Source: Pycnopodia helianthoides
Lineage: Eukaryota; Echinodermata; Asteroidea; Forcipulatida; Asteriidae
Length of the DNA stretch: 64,000 nucleotides
Reading direction: 5' to 3'
Assembly (NCBI GenBank): GCA_032158295.1
Contig: CM063243.1
Coordinates: forward strand, 6,704,948-6,768,947
How positions within the stretch are numbered: position 1 is the first letter of the stretch; the number at the start of each line of letters is the position of its first letter. Positions 56,419-64,000 of the stretch are shown piece after piece. Under the pieces are notes generated by a model. It made no database searches, was not told the origin of the DNA, and saw only the letters and a list, made by a program, of their open reading frames with translations. The translations under genes and the position numbers were made by a program.

Positions 56419-56755
56419 ACATTATTAATTTGTATATCTTACATTATCATTTTCTTATCTTTTGTATTTGGTCTTTTATTTGTTGACCTTGGGATACTAT
56501 ATTAAATTTTCGCATGCAATTAATAAATATGAATATATAAACATATATATATATATGTATATTAGGAACCAATAGCAGTCTGGGTACTCCACTACAGGAG
56601 GGTTATACCTCCTCTGGATGTTACCTCCATTTGTACATTTGTCCATTTTTTATTACATTTTTTTATTACTGTTATAACAGTTGTTATTTTATGTATTTAC
56701 AAGTTTTGCAAATGGATAAAACCAAACAAACAAACAAACAAACAAACAAACAATA
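56419..56755 (+). mobile_element. 3' UTR and (CAAA)n tail of the APE-type LINE
   Basis: Non-coding AT-rich sequence with a TATATA run near 56545, ending in seven CAAA repeats (56728-56752). Short tandem 3' tails are usual for CR1/L2-like elements. Confidence 0.75.
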
Positions 56756-58416
56756 ATACTATGGGGCATAAGCAGGACATCAATGCCACTGTATGCAATG
56801 CCATGAAATTGAGCACTGGTCTATATATATTACATATGAATACACTCACATGCTGGGTTTCAACCAATGTTAGCCACTAACGTGATTATGCTTCTATAAA
56901 GCCTTTTTGTTGACAAGGACAAGTTATTCTGTTTTTAGGTTGAACTGTCAAGCAAACAAAAATAAACTTCTTTGTTCTCTATCTTTTTGAAGCATGATTT
57001 CGTCTGAAAAAAAATTGCTTGTAAAATCAGAATGCAAAATGAGTTTTAGTGTGTCAGAAAATTATGTGTAACCAGTGAAAAACATCAATGGAAATATATG
57101 TCTTCCATGTCATTTTTGGCAAATGAGCGGCCAATTTCATGCATTCATATTGAAGTTATTTTGTCTCTTGAATTGAAAGCGCATGTAAATTATATATCAT
57201 TCTATTCAATTGAACTTATACGTCTACATTAAAGCTTAGCAAAGTGTCAATTTAGCTGCACAACTCCCAAAAATGACTGCCCTAAAACAAATTTAAATTA
57301 CCAAATGCATGTTCACTGCTAAAAGGTACCGCAAATTTTAATGCTGTTCAAGAGGAATGTTAAATTGAATGGTTAACTTTTTAACAGCCTGAACTCAGAA
57401 AATGTTTGATTGACTGTTTTGAGGAGCTTTTATCAGTGTCCTGCGAAATAGAATGATGTGAAATTTAAATAGGCTGGTTATCTGCCAAAAATTACCAGGA
57501 AAACCTGTACACATTGGTTTCAAAATGTAAAACGTAGGTTTTCATGGTCAATATCAGACACAATTCACTTGACATTGCACTATTGTATTTTTCTTAATAA
57601 ATTTTATAGATTAGTCGAACATCTGTTGTTTTGGTGCTTTTTTTCTCTTTTCTTTTTCCTGCCCTTTCTTCTATCCAAACATACCCTTCGGAGTTTACGA
57701 CTTTAACATGTATTAAGCCATTACTTTGTAATTATACCTAAAAGTTAAATGTAATGATGATTTTAGCAGTTGTCAAATTACACTTGAAATTAAAGTTTAA
57801 TATTTCAAAAAGTCATAACACCTGAACTACATCATCTTGATTATGGAGTTTTACATTCTACTACAGAAAATATGTTGCCTCTGATAACCTACAAATGCGT
57901 TTCCAATGCATGTCCAATGCACTCGCACACAAAGTTAAATGAACAAAAACATAGCCCTCTTAAATAATAGCCCACACTGCACGTCACACAAGAACTTTCC
58001 CTTTTTTTCCAGCGTGCTGATTCAGTGCACACACTCTTTCTACTACTGCGTGATTTTTTTGAAGTTAAAGATATTATTTTCAGAAAACCCTGCCATTCAT
58101 CCACATAGCATAGATCTTGCCATGGTTTTCCGTCCCACTGCATCCAACTTCTGCTAAACATTTTGGGGTCTACTGGAGGGACTTTGGATGGGTACAACTA
58201 AACAACCCTTGCAGATTTTATCAATATCTCACTTTTCTAGGGTGTTTAACATTACTACCTGCTGCACCAAGCAAAGCTCAATGCAGGACGACTTGTTCCA
58301 GCAGAATTTATGACCATCACGTTCTTCAAACTAGGAATCTTCCAAACCTTCACTATATGTTACTTCTTGAGTGTCTACTTCTTGAGCGTCCTACCCCAAC
58401 GAGTTCCGGACTACGA
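56756..58416. other. Intergenic DNA, no gene seen
   Basis: AT-rich. Near 57790-57870 a stretch with AAAGTTTAATATTTCAAAAA and GTCATAACACCTGAACTAC belongs to the degenerate repeat better seen at 59980-62000. Open frames at 57889-58197 and 58117-58455 have no recognisable motif. Confidence 0.5.
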
Positions 58417-58836
58417 CTAGGCTTCATAGACCTTGTTGGGCCGTTATGGCTCTAGGCTTCATAGACCTTGTTGGGCTGTTATGGCTCTAGGCTTCATAGA
58501 CCTTGTTGGGCTGTTATGGCTCTAGGCTTCGTAGACCTTGTTGGGCTGTTATGGCTCTAGGCTTCATAGACCTTGTTGGACTGTTATGGCTTTAGGCTTC
58601 ATAGACCTTGTTGGGCTGTTATGGCTCTAGGCTTTATAGACCTTGTTGGGTCGTTATGGCTCTAGGCTTCATAGACCTTGTTGGGCCGTTATGGCTCTAG
58701 GCTTCATAGACCTTGTTGGGCTGTTATGGCTCTAGGCTTCATAGACCTTGTTGGGCTGTTATGGCTCTAGGCTTCATAGACCTTGTTGGGCTGTTATGGT
58801 TCTAGGCTTCATAGACCTTGTTGGGCTGTTATGGCT
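58417..58836. repeat. Minisatellite: 12 copies of a 35-bp unit
   Basis: Units start CTAGGCTTCATAGACC and end GTTATGGCT. There are exactly 12 in register from 58417 to 58836 with only scattered single-base changes (for example CCG/CTG/TCG before TTATGG). As 35 is not a multiple of 3, a coding role is unlikely. Confidence 0.95.
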
Positions 58837-59089
58837 CTCTTTTAACTGAAATGTCGTCCTGATTCCAAATCATATAAAAACAAAAATGTTGGTGTAATTA
58901 TGTAAGCTTTGTGAAACTGATGGAATTGTAAACTTTGCGTGCGTGGATCCAAGGGGGCGTGGAGGCACATTCCCCCCCCCCCCCCCGTTAAAAATTGACC
59001 AAAAGAAAAAGGACAAAAGAAAAAAGAGAAAGAAAGAGGGGGAGCGGCAGGGAGAATTAAAAAAACTCCAGCAAACACTCTCCGAAAGC

Positions 59090-59228
59090 CTGCAGTCGAT
59101 TTCACAAACTTTTACATAACTGCATAAGATTGTGCAAGATTTCTTGTGTTAGTGGTGCACAGAATATGCATAAAAGTTGCGCAAGTGGACTTATGCAGTT
59201 GGGTAAAGTTTCATGAAATTGGCGGCAG
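59090..59228. mobile_element. ~140-bp MITE with CTGC-type inverted ends
   Basis: CTGCAGTCGATTTCACAAAC on the left and GTTTCATGAAATTGGCGGCAG-like bases on the right are imperfect inverted repeats, continued by CTGCATAAG/CTTATGCAG and TGCGCAA/TTGTGCAA pairs. Confidence 0.65.
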
Positions 59229-59599
59229 GTCTGTACGGCTCTTAATGTCATAGGAAGACCATGAGTTTTGATGGTGAAGAGAAGTGACCTGGATTGGTCC
59301 AGGAGGGCAGTCTCTATCGGTGAAAATAATCCGGAACTATGGTTGGATCTGCATTAATTGGACTGGAATCGGGATGCTTTTAGTACTCCTTTTAATGGAC
59401 CCTTCAGGAACCGCATGATAATTTTATCTTTTCATTGTAATTTTCATTCTGAATACTTTGGGATGGGTTAGTCCTGGAAACGATAAATGTAATGAGGAAG
59501 TTTGTAAATCATGGTAAGGCTTACTGCATGGTAGCCCATCTTATCCAGCTGTTTTATGGCTCTCTTGTTTAACATCAGTCTTATGCTAAGTTTTTAAAG

Positions 59600-59968
59600 T
59601 ATGAGCAAAACAGTTGCTGGCAGTGTAAGCACTTTATGTAACCCACCATAAACATAAACTGACAAACCTGTGGAAGTTTGAGATAGATTGGCCATCTGGG
59701 TCACAAGAAAATAGTGAAAAACCGATTACACATTTGCATGAAATCATATAGATTCAACAAACTAATAAAATGCTCACTGAGCGATAAACTCCAATCGGAA
59801 AATTAGTTTATTAATTTCTCATCAAATATGGCATTACAGACAAAAATATTTCAAGGGATGTTTTCTACCATCATCATCATTAGAACGTGTAAGTTTTATG
59901 TGAATCTGTGATCAAAAAGTATATTTTTTCTAAGTTTTTTTCTTACCAATTCTTTAATGTTCCTTTAA
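59600..59968. mobile_element. TTAA-type MITE, copy 2 (inverted relative to 26627-27003)
   Basis: Shares GTGAAAAACCGATTACACAT, ACTCCAATCGGAAAATTAG and ACGTGTAAGTTTTATGTGA with the reverse complement of copy 1. The right end ACCAATTCTTTAATGTTCCT followed by TTTAA is retained; the left end is degraded. Confidence 0.82.
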
Positions 59969-62150
59969 CCAAGGTTTATTATTTTCAAAATTCATATCTT
60001 GAGAACCACATCTATTATGATTTTAATCTTTGCATATTTGTGTGTGAATGTTTGATGAACGAAGGTTCTTTATAACTGCTAGTGACCTGATTTGAGCTGA
60101 TTTGAAACTTATCGGTCAATTGAACCTCAGTATGAGGACAACACATCAAGACATCATCAGGTGTTGAATTACAAGGTTTTTAAAGTTGAAAAATTACCAT
60201 TTGCTATTCGCTGTATTTAATTGAATGATGTTCATAAGTTTAGCTTACGTGTGCATTGTACTGAACAGCTACATTGGTGTCGCTCAATGTTTCATTGTAT
60301 ATTGCACAACCAAGGATAGTCCGTCTAGTATTTGAAAAATTCATAACTCCTGAACCAAACTTTGGATTTTGACAAACTTAATTAAAGTTTAATATTTCAA
60401 AATATCATAACTCCTTAACCATATGATGGAGATTTACAATCAATACCACATGTGATAGGGCTTAATTTATTTTTACAAACGCTGCACTGAAATGCCTCCA
60501 ATTTGACCTTGTTTTTTCGGTTCAAACGGGAAGTTGAAAATTTGAAAAATTCATACCTCAAGAAATACTTATCATTTAATCAAGGTTTTAGAGATTTGAG
60601 CCTGCTCAAACTTTCCCACAGAGATGACACCAGTTCGACCTTTACTTCTGGTCAAAACCAGACATTAAAGTGCACGTTCGTATTGACCACGCATCAGGAA
60701 CTGTAAAAGAACAGTTTAATGTACATATACACTATGTGTATGGATGTATTCAACATTATCATGACTATGTGGTGTCCATGTCTAGTCTCTGTTCAAGGAA
60801 TTATGCTCGGTTATTCTTCGATACAGCAGTCCATGGCAAACCTCATTAATACTCAAATGTGAGCATAGGTGTGCGCTTATAAAGATGCACTTTCTAATTT
60901 CACATAATCTCAAACTTTCCACATAGTAAGATCTATACTTGTAAATGACACCGCTGTATTTGCTTCATCATGACGTCATTAGGCTAAGATTTACATTAAT
61001 TCAAATTTTAATATTTCACAAAAATCATATTTCCTGACCTGCATAAGCTATTTTAACAACCTTAAAGTCATGTGGAAGGACTTATCATACTGTATAAAAG
61101 TTGTACTGACATGAACCCATACGACTTTGTCTTGTTGTCGAAACACAAAGTTGAATTGAAGTAAGCAATGACGTCATTGGTTTTCAAATTACGCTTAATA
61201 TACACTTGATATATGAACATTCTATATATTTTTTAATGACCTGATTTGACCTCACTTCCTGTCAAAACCGCAAGTTCAAAAAAACTGACTTATAAAGCTT
61301 CAGTTTGTTCATATTGCGATATGTTGTTTTATTTCTAACTTTCAATGTTCACTGGCTATTCACACAACCCGAACACCTAGTGTAATTTTACAAATACTAC
61401 GCATCTAGTTTACTTTTCTTTTTGTTTTTGGAGGGGTGGGGGGGGGGGTATTTTCAAAGCGTCATATCTGAATGATTAATTGTTTGATAGTAATTCCACA
61501 TATGTAAGGAATAAGGTGAAGTATGTAGAAGCAGTATGTGATGTTTATAATAGGGACTTTTAGTGTCTTTTGACCACAGAATACAAACGATGGCATCATA
61601 ATCTCTTGGCAAGTTTTATTAGATTACACTCATTTGTTAAAATACACTAAAAATACACACCAAGTTGCAAACTTCACAAAACAATTTCTTTTTAAATTCT
61701 TTTTTAAAGGCTGTGTAAATAGGATGGCATTGACATCGTGCTATTGAATTAATAGTATATCAAAATGTATTCTTTCAAAAGTTACTATCTTGAGAACATC
61801 TGCTCATAACTTTAGAGTCTTATCTCACAAGTCTTTATTTAAGGTGTGGTGTACACACAGGATCAATGACATGATGTTGAATCAATATTTAATCTTTCAA
61901 AAGTTATTATCTTAAGAACATAAACTTATAACATTTACATATCTCACATGTCTTTAATTGTACAGATTGGAAGTTCATTATGTAAATCAATTGTATGAAA
62001 TTATACATATCAATTATATATATTACTAATGCGTTCATTTTTTTTTTAATAATGAAAACTCGATCATACACCAAAATCTTGTGTAAAACATACAGAGCAC
62101 TAACCGTTGTCGCTATACCATATTAACCATACGGATATAACAACCATAAA
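59969..62150. repeat. Degenerate long-period repeat region
   Basis: Variants of (AT)TTCAAAA..TCATA(A)CTCCTGAACC recur near 59985, 60335, 60400, 60540, 61005, 61450, 61770 and 61895, often followed by an A/T-rich stretch with CACAT and a TGACC..ACTTC(T/C)GGTCAAAACC word (60110, 60635, 61240). No gene is seen. A G-run lies at 61436-61449. Confidence 0.5.
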
Positions 62151-62154
62151 CTTG

Positions 62155-62160
62155 TTTATT
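62155..62160 (-). terminator. Polyadenylation signal for ribokinase
   Basis: AATAAA on the - strand (TTTATT on +), about 134 nt after the ribokinase stop codon. Confidence 0.5.
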
Positions 62161-62293
62161 GTGAAGAGCTGGTAGTCCAATTGTGCATGGGTAAAGAAAC
62201 ATTGTGTATGAAGCTGATGATCAATCTGATGCCTTAACATGCTGCAGTCAAAGCAACTTCTAACTGATAGCCCTCCACCCTCTGTGTGTCACA

Positions 62294-62467
<174 letters not shown>

Positions 62468-62955
62468 CTAGAAAGACAAATAGAAGCATTATAAACCAGT
62501 GTGAATACTCTTTTAAATCAAGAGGCCTTCGTAAAAGGGTAAAGAATTTCTTTTTTTAAAATAGTATCAATAACTATATTTTGAGTTGGCCTGTCAGGAA
62601 ATAGGATTATGTAAAGTATTGTACTACCGGCTCGGAGCCAAAAGTTCAAAAGTGGGGTGGCCATTTAGTTAGGATCCCTGTGAGCATGTGATGCTATATG
62701 TTTAAAAATCTTGAGGGGATGGCAATAAAAATACTACCCATCAGCTGGGACAGCAGTTGGGGAGGGAATATTCCCCTTCTCAAGAAAAGCAGTTAAATGG
62801 TATTGGATTTTAATCAAATGAATCAAATATAACAAAAAAAGCTCGGCCTCCCACCGTACTGGTCACATGAGTGGGGCATGCCACATTCAAATCAATGCAG
62901 CCAAGCACGCCCCTACATAACAAATGTTGTCACAACAAATCCAATTGTTCAGTAA
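62468..62955. other. Probable ribokinase intron, no exon recognised
   Basis: AT-rich with no frame resembling ribokinase on the - strand. A stretch around 62620-62780 is of mixed composition and may be a repeat, but no ends were found. Confidence 0.45.
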
Positions 62956-63219
62956 CACAAGCCAGAAAATTCATACAAGGACAATCATAAAAACTTTAGA
63001 CCTGAAGCACTGTTTGATAAACTCAATGACTACTTCAACAACAAGTTCACTAAAAATCGAAAACAAACTAAACAGCAGGGCTATGAATCTGAGCTGAAAG
63101 AACTGGAAAAAGAAGCAGCTAGAATCAAGAGGCTTAATAAGACCTGGCAACGTTGCTCAGTTCAAAATCTGTGGGCAATTGGAAATCTCCCGACAAAAAG
63201 AAGGGAGCCCTTCTCATGA
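62956..63219 (+). other. Unidentified open frame, exon-like or transposon relic
   Basis: Open for 87 codons before TGA at 63217-63219, with a charged, coiled-coil-like core (YESELKELEKEAARIKRLN) and a FNNKFTKNRKQTKQ segment. No ATG at a useful place, but a pyrimidine-rich AG (62951-62952) stands just before it. The codon pattern and lack of stops look protein-derived. I do not recognise the family. It is antisense to the ribokinase gene, most likely inside one of its introns. Confidence 0.4.
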
Positions 63220-63254
63220 AAGGTAACATTCAAGATGCAATTGACTCAATCCAT

Positions 63255-63535
63255 TGTCTGTAATTTTTCAGGCACTATCCCAGTATTGCCCGATAGTCCG
63301 CACACACAGTCTGTAATTTTTCAGGTACTATCCCAGTATTGCCCAATATCCCACACAAGCAGTCTGTAATTTTTCAGATACATATCCCAGTATTGCCCGA
63401 TAGTTCACACATTGCAGTCTGTAAAAAAAAAATCTTTCAGGTATTATCCCAGTATTGCCCAATATTCACCACATGCAGTCTGCAATTTTTCAGGTACTAT
63501 ATCCTAGTATTACCCGATAGTCCACACAGAGTCTA
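63255..63535. repeat. ~55-60 bp tandem repeat, 5 copies
   Basis: Each unit has CTGTAATTTTTCAGG, then CTATCCCAGTATTGCCC, then ATAGTCC(A/G)CACA; units differ by small indels. The open frame at 63339-63716 is made of these repeats. Confidence 0.88.
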
Positions 63536-63658
63536 TAGAACGATACACACACACAGTAAGGATATATGCATGGGGTCTGTCAGGACGACAGCCTTGACGA
63601 TACAGAACTTCTCTGGTCTTATGTGTTTAATTACTTTTATATGGAAATCCATCAAAAA

Positions 63659-63675
63659 TGGGGGGGGGGGGGGGG
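63659..63675. repeat. Homopolymer G run
   Basis: Sixteen or more consecutive G. Similar G or C runs at 37010-37022, 58973-58986 and 61436-61449. Confidence 0.9.
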
Positions 63676-63719
63676 CTAGTGCATATTGCGATGACGAGCG
63701 TTCGTTAGGCTACTAGACT

Positions 63720-64000
63720 TGGAAAACACCTAAAGGTAGCGCAAGTGTTCCCAATATGCCTTGGTGTCGCGTCCTGCGGTTGTAGGCCACAATCTCAGAG
63801 ATCATACTAGACTAAACTTCAGGGTCTTGTAATTATGCGGTCTTAAAGTAAAAGACAAGTCATAAGTAAGAACAACTGTCCAAACATTAAGTTCCGGTGT
63901 CACAAAGAGTCAAGGCTCCATTTATTCTGTCCTTAAATAATTACTATACAATATCATCAATGGTGATCACAGAGGTTAAGTACTACTCCGTATATTGCAT
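63720..64000. other. Window end, no gene seen
   Basis: No ribokinase-like exon or other motif recognised up to the last base. Confidence 0.45.

Noticed and set aside
58117..58455. A 112-residue frame ending in the minisatellite
   Set aside because: No motif, no splice context, and its C-terminus is made of 35-bp repeat units whose length is not a multiple of three.
58417..58836. Coding tandem repeat (LGFIDLVGPLWL-type peptide)
   Set aside because: The 35-bp period shifts frame each unit and gives stops; a non-coding minisatellite explains it.
63255..63535. CRISPR-like array
   Set aside because: Eukaryotic context and the whole ~55-bp unit repeats, with no distinct unique spacers.

Overview
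The window is eukaryotic: genes are split by GT-AG introns, there is no operon structure, and much of the DNA is decayed transposons. The mix of many small introns, RLE-type and APE-type LINE retrotransposons, piggyBac, tRNA-derived SINEs, foldback elements and AT-rich spacers fits a marine invertebrate, most likely a deuterostome such as an echinoderm. That placement is an inference and I could not test it.

Only two host genes can be supported. The first fills the left two-thirds on the + strand (5645-41025). It is a 17-coding-exon gene for a 758-residue leishmanolysin-like (M8, gp63/invadolysin family) zinc metallopeptidase. It has a signal peptide, a short propeptide ending in a furin-type site, a catalytic domain with HEIFH (residues 247-251), a distal zinc His and a Met-turn, a cysteine-rich C-terminal region, an extra membrane-proximal domain, one transmembrane helix and a ~40-residue cytoplasmic tail. 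All intron phases agree across the 17 exons, so the model is well supported. The second gene is ribokinase (RBKS) on the - strand. Only its last coding exon (62294-62467), with the GAGD catalytic motif, lies clearly inside the window; the rest should continue beyond the right edge.

Layout. 1-5600: upstream DNA with a 1.3-kb foldback element bearing a 9-bp target duplication, plus small hairpins and tandem repeats. 5645-41025: the peptidase gene. Its introns hold LINE fragments of several clades on both strands, a TTAA-flanked piggyBac with a dead transposase, several MITEs, SINEs and a Ty3/gypsy pol fragment. 41300-56760: a transposon cluster holding an apparently intact R4/Dong-type LINE set in ATT/TAA repeats (41690-45255), a 3'-truncated near-identical copy (50830-52860), an APE-type LINE pseudogene (53837-56755), and a ~4.5-kb stretch (46338-50829) that is a corrupted copy of its neighbours and looks like uncorrected read sequence. 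56760-62150: intergenic DNA with a 12-copy 35-bp minisatellite, MITEs and a degenerate long-period repeat. 62155-64000: the ribokinase 3' end, one unexplained open frame and a ~55-bp tandem repeat.

The two host genes are convergent and show no functional link. The most unusual items are the intact TAA-associated R4-like element with its duplicated and noisy neighbourhood, the 9-bp-TSD foldback, the foldback that has captured a piece of LINE, and the membrane-anchored architecture of the M8 peptidase.
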